Below are positions 51,963 through 60,619 of a DNA stretch of 64,000 bases, piece by piece (position 1 is the first letter of the stretch; each line of letters begins with the position of its first letter). The translations under genes and the position numbers were made by a program. Location: the NCBI RefSeq assembly GCF_000379105.1, contig NZ_KB900609.1, forward strand, positions 5,468,438 to 5,532,437, given 5' to 3'. The notes under the pieces were generated by a model, which saw only the letters and a list, made by a program, of their open reading frames with translations, made no database searches and was not told the DNA's origin. The DNA is from Methylobacterium sp. WSM2598. Lineage in GTDB: Bacteria > Pseudomonadota > Alphaproteobacteria > Rhizobiales > Beijerinckiaceae.

Positions 51963-52388
51963 ATGGCCCTCACCCCCTTCCTGGCCCCGCTCGCGGGCGG
52001 CGCCCTGATCGGCGCCTCCGCGGCCCTGCTCCTCCTCGCCAACGGACGCATCGCCGGCATCAGCGGCATCGCCGGCGGCCTGCTCGGGCCGCCGGGCCGC
52101 GAGACGGCGTGGCGGGCGGTCTTCCTGGCCGGCCTCCTGCTCGGCCCGGTGCTGTTCCGCCTCGCCGCCGGCCACTGGCCGCCCGTCGAGGTCGAGGTCT
52201 CCTGGCCGGTGCTGATCGCGGCGGGCCTCCTCGTCGGCTTCGGCACGCGTCTCGGGTCGGGCTGCACCAGCGGGCACGGGGTCTGCGGCCTCGCGCGCCT
52301 GTCGCCGCGCTCCCTCGCCGCGGTCGCGGCCTTCATGGCCGCCGCCATCGTCACGGTGTTCCTGGTCCGGCACGGGGTCGCGCGATGA
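51963..52388 (+). CDS. YeeE/YedE-type transporter, first half protein
   Basis: 141 residues, four hydrophobic segments. The signature GSGCTSGHGVCGLARLSPRS near residues 98-117 carries the cysteines used for thiosulfate or sulfur-species transport in YeeE-type proteins. The ATG at 51963 begins the first membrane helix. The stop overlaps the next start (ATGA), so the two halves are translated together. No sulfur-metabolism repressor or ETHE1-like gene, often found beside such pairs, is present. Confidence 0.85.
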   Translation: MALTPFLAPLAGGALIGASAALLLLANGRIAGISGIAGGLLGPPGRETAWRAVFLAGLLLGPVLFRLAAGHWPPVEVEVSWPVLIAAGLLVGFGTRLGSGCTSGHGVCGLARLSPRSLAAVAAFMAAAIVTVFLVRHGVAR

Positions 52389-52837
52389 GGGCCGCGCCCC
52401 GCCTCCTCGCGGCCCTCGCGAGCGGCCTCCTGTTCGGCGTCGGGCTCGCCCTCTCGGGCATGATGAATCCCCGGAAGGTGCTGGGCTTCCTCGACCTGGC
52501 GGGCGCCTGGGATCCGAGCCTCGCCTTCGTGCTGGCCGGCGCGGTCGGCGTCTCGGCGCTCGGCTACGCCCTCAAGGCGCGGATGGCGGCGCCCCTCCTC
52601 GCCCCGCGCTTCGAGGTGCCGGCGAATCGCCGCGTCGACGCGCGCCTGCTCGGCGGCGCCGTCCTGTTCGGAGTGGGCTGGGGCCTGGCCGGGTTCTGCC
52701 CCGGTCCGGCGCTGGCGGGCCTCGCCCTCGGCCTGCCCTCCGTGGCCGTCTTCGTCGCGGCGATGCTCGCCGGCATGCTGCTCCACCGCCTCACCGCGGA
52801 GCGCCCGCGCCGCCCCGCGCTCAGCGCCGGGTGCTGA
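52385..52837 (+). CDS. YeeE/YedE-type transporter, second half protein (DUF6691)
   Basis: 150 residues, four or more hydrophobic segments. FGVGLALSGMMNPRKVLGFLDL and GWGLAGFCPGPAL are the family marks. It overlaps the preceding half by 4 bases, and its 3' end overlaps the convergent ccoG stop by 17 bases. With its partner it resembles the PmpA/PmpB-type two-protein transporters. The substrate is presumed to be a sulfur compound. Confidence 0.83.
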   Translation: MRAAPRLLAALASGLLFGVGLALSGMMNPRKVLGFLDLAGAWDPSLAFVLAGAVGVSALGYALKARMAAPLLAPRFEVPANRRVDARLLGGAVLFGVGWGLAGFCPGPALAGLALGLPSVAVFVAAMLAGMLLHRLTAERPRRPALSAGC

Positions 52838-54251
52838 ACTGGTCGGCCAACCGGGCCTCGGCCCCGCTCGCGGGGTCGCGCAGCACGAAGGTCAGCGGCG
52901 TCGACGCCGCCGCCGGGCCGGGCGGCGGCACGGTGACGAGGACGCGGACCTCCTCGGTGCGGTCGGGCCCGATCTCGCGCGCGAGCGCCTCGCCGGCCGG
53001 GTCCCCCGCGAGGGCGAGGCGGGCGCCGGGGATCCCCTCCAGGGAGAGGTCGAGCCGGCGCGATCGGTGCTGCTTGTTGATGAACCGGACCGCGTAGGCG
53101 TTGCGCACGGCGCCGTCCGACAGCGTCACCGAGAGCGGGTTGCGCTCGTGGGCGACGTGCAGGCCGAGATCCGGGCGGGTCAGGAGCCGGGCGAGCATCG
53201 CGCTCCCCACCACCGCGATCATCGCCGCGTACAGGATCGTGCGCGGCCGGACCGGGCGGATCCGGGTCGGCAGGCCCTGCTGGCGGCGCCTCACGGCGAG
53301 GTCGCTGTCGTAGGCGATCAGGCCTGGGGGCCGGCCGATCCGGGTCATCACCGCGTCGCAGGCGTCGATGCACAGGCCGCACTGGATGCAGGAGAGCTGC
53401 AGCCCGTTCCGGATGTCGACCCCGGTCGGGCAGACGGCGACGCATTGGCCGCAATCGACGCAGTCGCCCGCCGGCGCGCCCGCCGCGCGGGCCTGCTCGG
53501 CCTTCTTGAGCGACAGGCGCGGTTCGCCCCGGTCGTACCGGTAGGTGATGTTGAGCGCTTCCTTGTCGATCAGGCTCGCCTGGATGCGCGGCCAGGGGCA
53601 CATGTAGGTGCAGACCTGCTCGCGGGCGTGGCCGGCGAGCAGGTAGGTCGTGAAGGTGAGGATGCCGATCCAGAGCCAGGCCGCGAACGGCGCCTGGAAG
53701 GTGGCGAGCTGGTGCACCAGGGTCGGCGCGTCCGCGAAGTAGAGGACCCAGGCGCCGCCGGTCCACCACGCGATGGCGAGCCACGCCCCGTGCTTCAGGA
53801 TTGCGCGGGCGAGACGCTCCGCGCTCCAGCCGCCGGCCGCCGCCCGCATCTGGGCGCGCCGGTCGCCCTCGATGCGGCGCTCGACGGCCAGGAACAGGTC
53901 GGTCCAGACCGTCTGCGGGCAGAGATAGCCGCACCAGATCCGGCCGGCCACCGCGTTCATCAGGAACAGCACCATCGCGGCGAGCACCAGCAGGCCGGTC
54001 ACGTAGTAGAATTCCTGCGGCCAGATCTCGATGAAGAAGAAGTAGAAGCGCCGCGCCGGGAGATCGAGCAGGACCGCCTGGTCGGGCGCGTTCGGGCCGC
54101 GGTCCCAGCGCAGGAAGGGCAGCAGGTAGTAGATCCCGAGCGTGACGACGAGGAGGCCCCACTTGATGCGCCGGAAGCGGCCGTGGACCGCGGCCGGGTA
54201 GATCTTCTTGCGCGGGGCGTAGAGCGGGGCGGGGAGGGAGGTGCCGGTCAT
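52821..54251 (-). CDS. ccoG: Cytochrome c oxidase accessory protein CcoG (RdxA/FixG)
   Basis: 476 residues from the ATG at 54251. It is a membrane iron-sulfur protein that acts in copper delivery to cbb3 oxidase by reducing Cu(II). It has about five membrane segments, the first CxxxC pairs (Cys107/Cys111 in WCGYLCPQ; Cys214/Cys218 in CTYMCPW), and two ferredoxin clusters at Cys264-267-270-274 and Cys288-291-294-298. The second cluster ends CDAV rather than the usual CP. The C-terminal Ig-like domain is present. No ccoNOP or ccoS/ccoI genes are nearby, which is unusual for this gene. Confidence 0.93.
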   Translation of the reverse strand: MTGTSLPAPLYAPRKKIYPAAVHGRFRRIKWGLLVVTLGIYYLLPFLRWDRGPNAPDQAVLLDLPARRFYFFFIEIWPQEFYYVTGLLVLAAMVLFLMNAVAGRIWCGYLCPQTVWTDLFLAVERRIEGDRRAQMRAAAGGWSAERLARAILKHGAWLAIAWWTGGAWVLYFADAPTLVHQLATFQAPFAAWLWIGILTFTTYLLAGHAREQVCTYMCPWPRIQASLIDKEALNITYRYDRGEPRLSLKKAEQARAAGAPAGDCVDCGQCVAVCPTGVDIRNGLQLSCIQCGLCIDACDAVMTRIGRPPGLIAYDSDLAVRRRQQGLPTRIRPVRPRTILYAAMIAVVGSAMLARLLTRPDLGLHVAHERNPLSVTLSDGAVRNAYAVRFINKQHRSRRLDLSLEGIPGARLALAGDPAGEALAREIGPDRTEEVRVLVTVPPPGPAAASTPLTFVLRDPASGAEARLADQFSTRR

Positions 54252-54379
54252 GGTCGTGTCGCCGGATCGCGGAGGCGGGCCGCGTCCAGGCTGCACCGGA
54301 GCCGCTCCCGGGTCTTTGATCTGGCGCAGCGCCGGGACGGGCCATGCCGGCCGGGGGCGCGGACGGCCCGGCGCTCACC

Positions 54380-55234
54380 TCACGGCGCGGCCCGGGGCGG
54401 GCCGAAGCCGCCCGGGCGCTCCGCCCGGAACACGTTGGCCTGCAGGCCGGCGATCCACTGGCGCCCGCTCACCGTCACGTCGAGGTATTTCAGCGCCCCG
54501 TCCAGGTGGGAGGACACGCTGCGCCAGAAGAAGTCCGGGTAGCGCTCCACCAGGTCGGCCGGCGAGGTGTAGCCCAGGGCGGCGTTGGTGCCGGCCTCCT
54601 CGAATTCGTGGAACAGCGCGTTCGCCTTGCGCAGGTAGAGCGGGTCGCCCATCTGGCCGATCAGGTCGGCGGCGCGCACCAGGCAGGCCTCGTCCGCCGG
54701 GTCGCGGCCCGGGCAGGTCTCCTCGGCCGGGAAGCGGGTATGCTCGATCGACCGCGCGATCCTGGCCGCGTCGAGCAGGTCCGACTGGCCGAGGCGGGCG
54801 CTCACGAACAGCTTCGAGCGCTCGACGTGGTGGGCGGTCAGCGCCGCGTCGGAGGCGCCGCGCGGCAGCACCACGCGTCCGCCGGCGGCGTCGACGACGT
54901 AGCCCTCGCGGGCCGAGTCGCCCGGCAGGATGCCGCGCACGTAGCCGATGTCGTGCATCAGGCAGGCCACCAGCAGGTGCGCCCAGTCGCCGGCGGTGAC
55001 CGGCTCCAGCAGGGTCCGGCCGCGCAGGATGTCGAGCCCGACCTGGGTGACGAGCAGCGTGTGCTCCAGGTCGTGGTAGAGCGCGTCGGAATTCGCCAGG
55101 CATTCCAGCGCGAGGCGCGCGACCGAGCCGACCATCTCGGCCAGGGGCGCCTGCGTCGCCCCGAAGGTGCCCCGCAGGGCGGCCGCGAGGTGGTCGCCGA
55201 GCGCCTCGGCGGCCAGGTGGGCGGTGGTGATCAT
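54380..55234 (-). CDS. HD-domain protein (putative phosphohydrolase)
   Basis: About 284 residues from the ATG at 55234 (MITTAHLAAEALGD). The metal-binding HD pattern is seen as YHDLEHTLLVTQ (His) and ACLMHDIGY (His-Asp), with a further SIEHTRFP histidine. The C-terminal part, DLVERYPDFFWRSVSSHLDGALKYL, is helical. HD proteins of this sort hydrolyse phosphodiesters or nucleotides; the substrate is unknown. The upstream open frame that extends through the nearby 140-bp repeat is not counted as coding. Confidence 0.78.
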   Translation of the reverse strand: MITTAHLAAEALGDHLAAALRGTFGATQAPLAEMVGSVARLALECLANSDALYHDLEHTLLVTQVGLDILRGRTLLEPVTAGDWAHLLVACLMHDIGYVRGILPGDSAREGYVVDAAGGRVVLPRGASDAALTAHHVERSKLFVSARLGQSDLLDAARIARSIEHTRFPAEETCPGRDPADEACLVRAADLIGQMGDPLYLRKANALFHEFEEAGTNAALGYTSPADLVERYPDFFWRSVSSHLDGALKYLDVTVSGRQWIAGLQANVFRAERPGGFGPPRAAP

Positions 55235-55655
55235 GGCCGTCGCCGCGGGGCAGGCCGTCGGGGCCCGGCCGGGCGGGCCGGGGATGGGCTCTCCGGGGCG
55301 GAGCGGGCCACCTCCGCGCGGGCCTCGGGATCCCTGGTCATCACGCACCTCGCTCCTGCGCCTCCGGCGGCGAGGGGCCGGCCGCCTTCCCGCTAACGCG
55401 CCGGGCTGCGTCACGGTTGTGTCATCCGCTGGCCGGACGATCACGTCCGGACAGCGCATGGCAAGCCCGCGCGGCGCTTGAGCGAAGCCCACATCCGCCA
55501 TCCCGAAGGGATCAAGCGGATGCGGGATGACGAGCCCGCGCGGCGCTTGAGCGAAGCCCACATCCGCATGGCGACGCAATCCGTCTGATCTCGTATCCCG
55601 GAACCGGCAGCGCGCCCCGGCCCTCGCCGCATCGGACGGGGCCGGAGGGGCCCGC
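55235..55655. other. Intergenic stretch with repeat copy B
   Basis: About 420 bases between the HD-domain gene and a small gene on the same strand. Apart from repeat copy B (55433-55572) it is GC-rich, shows no promoter that could be defended, and its translatable frames are products of the repeat. Confidence 0.45.
55433..55572. repeat. 140-bp interspersed repeat, copy B
   Basis: The second copy of the element at 33437, same orientation, 7 differences, no gaps. It keeps the CCGGACG / CGTCCGG palindrome, the duplicated AGCCCGCGCGGCGC unit and the nested ATCCGC-ATCCC hairpin. Differences fall outside the hairpin stems or change loop bases, apart from the first unit. It lacks the trailing hairpins seen beside copy A. 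Confidence 0.85.
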
Positions 55656-55997
55656 CTACCAATCGGCGAGCGGGAAGGGCCACCGCTGCCGCGTCCGCAT
55701 CTGGCCGTGCGGGTCGGGCTTCGCGCCCCGCATGCCCACCGCCATGGTGATGCTGATCGCCCCGCCGGGCGACGACAGGTCGGGCGTGCGGATCTGGATC
55801 CAGGCGTCCGGCAGCTGGCTCGCGCACCAGTCCAGGAACGTCTCGGCATCGTCGCCGTCCGGCCAGGTGCAGCCGCCGAGATACGCCCGCAGGCCCTCCC
55901 GGTGGGTCACCTTGATGGCGAGGCCGGGCCAGCGGCGCGGGTGGCCGTGGCGGAGATCGTCACGCAGTTCATGGATCACGACGCGCACGGCTGCCAT
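55656..55997 (-). CDS. Hypothetical protein
   Basis: 113 residues, not recognised. It starts MAAVRVVIHELRDD and contains VTHREGLRAYLGGCTWPDGDDAETFLDWCASQ-type sequence, then a beta-rich stretch AWIQIRTPDLSSPGGAISITMAVG. Two cysteines (GCTW, DWC) are notable. Soluble, no signal peptide. Composition and codon use fit a real gene; the ribosome binding site is weak. Confidence 0.55.
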   Translation of the reverse strand: MAAVRVVIHELRDDLRHGHPRRWPGLAIKVTHREGLRAYLGGCTWPDGDDAETFLDWCASQLPDAWIQIRTPDLSSPGGAISITMAVGMRGAKPDPHGQMRTRQRWPFPLADW

Positions 55998-56066
55998 CCC
56001 GGCGAGGTGCCCCGGCCGCGGTTGCGATTCGGTTAGCCCCGCCCCGCCGGCCGCGGCGCAGCCTGC

Positions 56067-57914
56067 TCAGCGGTACTGCTTCTCCTCGATCAGGACGGAG
56101 CCGCCGCGCAGGTTGATCTCCCGCTTCACGGCCGAGCGGCGCTCGTTCGTGGTGCTGATCCGCAGGGCGAGGGCGACCAGCTCGTCCCGGGCGGCGGCGT
56201 CCTGGGCGCAGGCGCGGATCCGGCCCTCGGCATCCCAGAGCTCGGCGTTGATCCCGCGCAGGGTGGTCTGGAGCGCCGCCACCTCCTCCGACAGGAGCCC
56301 GCTCGCCGCCAGCGCCGCGTCGAGGAGCGCGAGCTCCCGGACGACGTTCGCGCGCTTGGCGGGATCGGCGATCCGCTCGGCCTTGAGCTCCAGGATCGTG
56401 ATCTTGTCGACGAGTTCGCCGAGCGACACCGGCACCCGCACGGTCCCGGGCGCGCCGTCCGGCGCCCCGGCGCCCCCCGCGAGGCCGGCGACCTCCCGCG
56501 CCATCGCGGCCGCCATCGCCTCCCAGTCGCCCCGACGCTCCTGCCGGAACAGCCGCATCGTCGGGTACCAGGCCGTCCGCTCCCCAGCGAGGCCCCAGCG
56601 CCAGTCCGGCACCGGCTTGAGCGCCACGAAGACCGGCCGGCCGAGCGCGCCCGCCACGTGGGCGACGGCCGTGTCGCTCGTCACCACGAGGTCGAGCGAC
56701 ATCATCACCGCCGCCGTGTCCAGGAAGGCGTCCGGGCCCGCGTCGAGGTCCGGCAGCACCGTCACGGCCATCCCCTCGGGCAGGCGGTCGAGCTGGTCGA
56801 GCCCGTGCACCTTCTGCAGGCTGACGAGCCGCACGCCCGGCACCCGCGCCAGGGGCGCGAGGCACGCGAGGGGCAGCGAGCGGCCGCGGTCGATCGCCCG
56901 GCCGGGCTGCCCCTGCCACGCCACCCCGACCCGGAATCCGGGCGGCAGCCGCGCCCTCCAGGCCGCGACCCGCTCCGGCTGCGCCGCGAGGTAGGGGCCG
57001 GCGGCGAGGTCCGCCGCATCGAGCCGCAGCAGGCGCGGCAGGCTCATCAGCGGCGCGTGGGCGTGCAGGACCGGCAGCGGCTCGTCCGGCGCGAGCACCC
57101 GCAGGAAGGGCAGGCCGCTCAGCAGGGCGCGCAGGGGTTCCTGGACGCTGAGCACCACCTCCATCCCCCGCGCGGCCGCGATCCGGGCGAAGCGCACGAA
57201 CTGGATCGTGTCGCCCAGGCCCTGCTCGGCGTAGAGGAGGAGCCGCTGGCCGGCGATCAGGTCGCCCTGCCATTCGGGGCCGGGCGGGCGCGGCTCCACC
57301 CAGCCGCGCTGGCGCCGCCGCCACTCGTAGGCCTGGAACCCTTCCGCGAAGCGGCCGAGCGTCAGCAGCGTGATCGCCCGGTTGGTCAGAACCTCCGGCG
57401 CGTGCGGCCGCAGGACGAGGCTCTGCGCGTAGCTCGCCAGCGCCTCGTCCAGGTGCCCGAGCTCGTGCAGGACGTTGCCGCGGTTGCCGAGCGCGTCCGG
57501 GTCGGCAGGCCTCAGCGCCAGGGCGCGGTCGAGACTCGCCAGGGCCTCCTCGGGCCGGCCGAGGCTCACGAGCGCGTTGGCGCGGTCGAACCACGTCGCC
57601 GCGGAGGCGGGGTCGCGCGCCAGCGCGCGCTCCAGGGAGGCGAGGGAGTCCTCGGGCCGCGACAGGGCCTGCAGGGTGACGCCGCGGTCGCGCAGGGTCT
57701 CGGCGTGGTCCGGATCCAGGGCGAGGGCGCGGTCGTACCGCGCCAGGGCCGCCTCGAACCGGCCGAGGCCGAAGCAGAGGCAGGCCGCCAGGCGCGCCGC
57801 CGCGACGTTGCGCGGCTCGCGCGCCAGGAGCCGCTCGCAGCGCGCCAGGGCCGCCTCGACCTGGCCGGCCCGCTGCTCGCGCAGGGCCTCCCGCAATTCC
57901 GCCGCGCCGGTCAA
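56067..57914 (-). CDS. TPR protein fused to a glycosyltransferase-like domain and DUF6165
   Basis: About 615 residues from a TTG at 57914, which has GGGAGGGG upstream; a GTG at 57977 would add 21 residues. Residues about 1-215 hold five or six tetratricopeptide repeats (ALARYDRALALDPDHAETL, SLERALARDPASAATW, SLDRALALRPADPDAL). Next is a GT9/TPR-type glycosyltransferase-like domain with LLLYAEQGLGDTIQFVRFA and VVTSDTAVAHVAGALGRPVFV. The last 120 residues match DUF6165: VPVSLGELVDKITILELK to SVLIEEKQY. The TPR-transferase part is common; the fusion to DUF6165, normally a separate small protein, is unusual. Confidence 0.75.
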   Translation of the reverse strand: MTGAAELREALREQRAGQVEAALARCERLLAREPRNVAAARLAACLCFGLGRFEAALARYDRALALDPDHAETLRDRGVTLQALSRPEDSLASLERALARDPASAATWFDRANALVSLGRPEEALASLDRALALRPADPDALGNRGNVLHELGHLDEALASYAQSLVLRPHAPEVLTNRAITLLTLGRFAEGFQAYEWRRRQRGWVEPRPPGPEWQGDLIAGQRLLLYAEQGLGDTIQFVRFARIAAARGMEVVLSVQEPLRALLSGLPFLRVLAPDEPLPVLHAHAPLMSLPRLLRLDAADLAAGPYLAAQPERVAAWRARLPPGFRVGVAWQGQPGRAIDRGRSLPLACLAPLARVPGVRLVSLQKVHGLDQLDRLPEGMAVTVLPDLDAGPDAFLDTAAVMMSLDLVVTSDTAVAHVAGALGRPVFVALKPVPDWRWGLAGERTAWYPTMRLFRQERRGDWEAMAAAMAREVAGLAGGAGAPDGAPGTVRVPVSLGELVDKITILELKAERIADPAKRANVVRELALLDAALAASGLLSEEVAALQTTLRGINAELWDAEGRIRACAQDAAARDELVALALRISTTNERRSAVKREINLRGGSVLIEEKQYR

Positions 57915-58362
57915 GGCGAACCCCCTCCCGCCGCCCCGCCGGCTCCGAACCGGCGCGCGCCGCCCGGCCGCCGGCACCGCGCGCCCTCGCCGGTGCGGTC
58001 GGCGCGCGCCCGGGCCGGGAGGCCGATCCGCGCCGGCGCGAAGCCCGCGGCCGCGAAGAGCCCGGCGGCCGTCACGGGGCGGCCGGCGAGGCGGGCGGCG
58101 ACGGCCGGCGCGGGCCCGGCGAGGGCGGCCGCGACCCGGGCCGGGCGCGCAGGGAGGGTGAGCCGCTCCGCGCCTGCGGGCGCCTCCAGCCCGCTCCGTC
58201 CGGGATGACGAGGACGCCGCCCTGGCGTTGCAGGGGCGGCCGGAAGGAGGGCGGGGTGATCTGCGAGGCGGTCTGGGCCAGCGCGGGGCCCGCGGTCAGG
58301 CTCGGGGCTGCGGCGAGGCCGAGCCGGCAGGCGGCGCGCGCGAGGCGGTGAGAGAAGGTCAC
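57911..58362 (-). pseudogene. Remnant of a TpsB (ShlB/FhaC-type) secretion gene
   Basis: A GTG at 58362 with GGAG upstream begins a plausible secreted protein: basic start, hydrophobic core, cleavage region PALAQTASQITPP, then SFRPPLQRQGGVLVIPDG, resembling the start of TpsB outer-membrane transporters. About 150 bases in (near 58210) the reading frame moves: the next residues of the expected POTRA start (GLEAPAGAERLTL and later VAARLAGRPVTAAGLFAAAGF) continue in another frame. The barrel part is missing, and the remnant ends at the start of the TPR-transferase gene. The identification is by residue pattern only. Confidence 0.5.
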
Positions 58363-59191
58363 TGTCGTCTCCGGCCGGGGACCGAAATGCCTCAGGGTCA
58401 GGCAACATCTATCGAACCATGCCTCAGGGGAAAGCCGCGCGCTCTTCGCCCCACCGCGGACCACCCGGCGGGGCATGACGGACCGTGATGCCTGGGTGAC
58501 GGACGATCACCATAGGCACGGCGCGACGCCGCCGAAAGCGGCCCGCGCACGACTGGAGCGCGGGTCAGGTTCCTCTAGAGCAGGATCCGATCACGGTGCA
58601 ATCGGGTCCCGCGCCGGGACCGGGCCGGCTGCGCCCGCCGGCATCGCACTGCTTCGTCGAACGCGAGGACGAAGACATCCCGGCGCAGCGGAATTCGCGT
58701 CGCGTTTCGTTGATGGGCCGCTCTGGAAACCCGCGCGCGGGCCATGTTATAGCGCCTTCCGTTGGGGCATCCGGCGTCGGATGCTCTCCAGGAAGAGCGC
58801 GGTGCGGTCGGGATAGCGCAGAACCGAGATGAAGGAACGGAACCGACCGCGGAGAGCGGGCGAGGCGGTGGAATGGCGGCCGGGTCGGGCAGGTGCGGGC
58901 GCACCGCGCCCCGCGCGGCCCGATCTCCGTCCTCCGCGGCGCCGGGCCCGCCCGACGCGGGCGACGCCGCGATCACCGACATGCCCGGACCGCCCTTCGT
59001 GACACCGCGCCTCCCGCTCTCTCCCTGGCTCGCCGTGTCCGCCGGCCGGAGCGCCCCTGACGCGCCGGTGCGGGCGGCGCGGAATATCCCCTGACATCGC
59101 CCGGGGCGGCGGGCTCCGCTGTCCCTCGCGCCCGCGGAGCCGCGGCGCGGTGGGCGTCCCCCCTCCCAACCCTCCAGCCGAGGATCGATCC
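58363..59191. other. Gene-poor region between the TpsB remnant and sapC
   Basis: Over 800 bases with no supported gene; open frames on both strands are Arg/Pro/Gly-rich shadows. It contains an imperfect inverted repeat at 58583-58609 and a low-GC spot around 58740-58760 (CATGTTATAGCG). It is probably old intergenic or decayed sequence. Confidence 0.45.
58583..58609. repeat. Inverted repeat GGATCCGAT / ATCGGGTCC
   Basis: Arms 58583-58591 and 58601-58609 pair with one G-U over a 9-base loop CACGGTGCA. The sequence looks like a degenerate copy of a dispersed intergenic palindrome, but only one copy occurs here. Confidence 0.4.
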
Positions 59192-59959
59192 ATGACTCAG
59201 CTTCCCCTGTTCTACCGCGCCGTCGTGCCCCTCGACCGGGAGGGCCATCGCGGGCTGCGGCTGGCCAACCCGCAGCGTTTCGGCTTCGCGCGCGGGAGCC
59301 ACCTCGTGCCCGCCGTGGTCGACGAGTTCGCCGCCGCCTGCCGCCACCTGCCGATCCTGTTCCTGCCCGAGAGCCTCGGCCCGACCCCGGTCTTCCTCAC
59401 CGGCCTGGTGCCCGGCCGCTCGGCGCTGGTGAGCGAGGACGGCACCTGGACCGGGCGCTACCTGCCGGCCTATCTGCGCCGCTTCCCCTTCATCCTGGGC
59501 GAGAGCGAGGGCCGGCCCGCGCTGGTCTGCCTCGACGACACCGCCGAGGGCGTGCTGCGCGAGGAGGATGCGGGCGAGAGCCTGGCGCTGTTCGGGGAGG
59601 ACGGGGCGCAGACGCCGCCGCTGCAGGAGCGGGTGCGGCTGGTGGCGGACTATGCCGAGGCGGCCAAGCGCACGGGCGCGCTCGGGCGGGTGCTGCAGGA
59701 TCTGGGGCTGCTGCGCGGGGTGACGCTGCACGGGAAGGACCCGGCGACGGGGGAGAGCCACGCCCTGCACGGGGCGCTGGTGGTGGACGAGGGCGCGCTG
59801 AACGGCCTCTCGGACGAGGTCTTCCTGCGGCTGCGCCGGGAGGGCTGGCTGGCGGCGATCTCGGCCCATCTCGTCAGCCTGCAGGCGATCGGCGACTTCG
59901 CCCTCACCTTCGCGCCGCCGGCGCCGGCGAATGCCGAGAGCCTGGGGGAGGCCGCGTGA
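59192..59959 (+). CDS. SapC family protein
   Basis: 255 residues from the ATG at 59192, behind GAGGATC. It begins MTQLPLFYRAVVPLDREGHRGLRL; FAAACRHLPILFLPES and the YLPAYLRRFPFIL segment identify the SapC family (PF07277). No signal peptide or membrane segment. Function is not established; the family name comes from a surface-layer-associated gene. It overlaps the following IalB-like gene by one base and is surely co-transcribed with it. Confidence 0.85.
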   Translation: MTQLPLFYRAVVPLDREGHRGLRLANPQRFGFARGSHLVPAVVDEFAAACRHLPILFLPESLGPTPVFLTGLVPGRSALVSEDGTWTGRYLPAYLRRFPFILGESEGRPALVCLDDTAEGVLREEDAGESLALFGEDGAQTPPLQERVRLVADYAEAAKRTGALGRVLQDLGLLRGVTLHGKDPATGESHALHGALVVDEGALNGLSDEVFLRLRREGWLAAISAHLVSLQAIGDFALTFAPPAPANAESLGEAA

Positions 59960-60573
59960 TGCGCCGCGCGATCGGGCTCCGCTCCGTCCCGGCCGCGCTC
60001 GCCGCGGCCCTCGGTCTCGCGGGGCCGGTGCTGGCGCAGCCCGCGCCCAAGCCGGCGGTCGCTCCGCCGCCCGCCGCATCGCCCGCCGCGCCGCCGGTCC
60101 CGGCCGAGCCGGAACTGACCACGGCGAGCTTCGGCGAGTGGACGCTGCGCTGCCAGCGCCTCGCCGAGGGCGAGAAGGTGACCCGGTTCTGCGAGGTGGC
60201 GCAGGCCGTCCAGGTCCAGGGTCAGGCCGCGCCCCTGGCGCAGGTCGCGCTGGGGCGGGCGCCCGGCGAGGCCGGCCTGCGGCTGACGGCGGTGCTGCCG
60301 GTGACGGTCAGCTTCCCGTCGGGCGTGCGGGTGGGCCTGGAGGGCAAGGAGGGCCGCGAGGCGGCGGCGCTCGATCTGGCCTGGCGGCGCTGCCTCCCGG
60401 CGGGCTGCGTGGCGGATGGGGCGACCAGGGAGGACGTGCTCAAGCGCTGGCGGGCCGGCAGCGAGCCGGGGCGGCTCACGTTCAAGGACGCCGCGGGCCG
60501 GGACGTGACGCTGCCGCTGTCGTTCCGCGGCCTCGATCAGGCCCTGGAGGCCCTCGCCAAGGAGCGCGCCTGA
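59959..60573 (+). CDS. Invasion-associated locus B (IalB) family protein
   Basis: 204 residues. Signal peptide MRRAIGLRSVPAALAAALGLAGPVLAQ, then a Pro/Ala-rich linker and the IalB domain: FGEWTLRCQRLAEG, TRFCEVAQ, WRRCLPAGC with four cysteines. Periplasmic or outer-membrane associated. The family is named from Bartonella, but is widespread in non-pathogenic alphaproteobacteria, so no link to virulence is implied. Its ATG shares a base with the sapC stop codon (TGATG). Confidence 0.87.
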   Translation: MRRAIGLRSVPAALAAALGLAGPVLAQPAPKPAVAPPPAASPAAPPVPAEPELTTASFGEWTLRCQRLAEGEKVTRFCEVAQAVQVQGQAAPLAQVALGRAPGEAGLRLTAVLPVTVSFPSGVRVGLEGKEGREAAALDLAWRRCLPAGCVADGATREDVLKRWRAGSEPGRLTFKDAAGRDVTLPLSFRGLDQALEALAKERA

Positions 60574-60619
60574 CACCGGCGCGCCCGATCCGCAACGGGC
60601 GCCGCGCGGCGCCCGTCGC

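Noticed and set aside
58475..59193. Several open frames of 110-150 codons on both strands
   Set aside because: No ribosome binding sites, Arg/Pro/Gly-rich, mutually overlapping, no family pattern.
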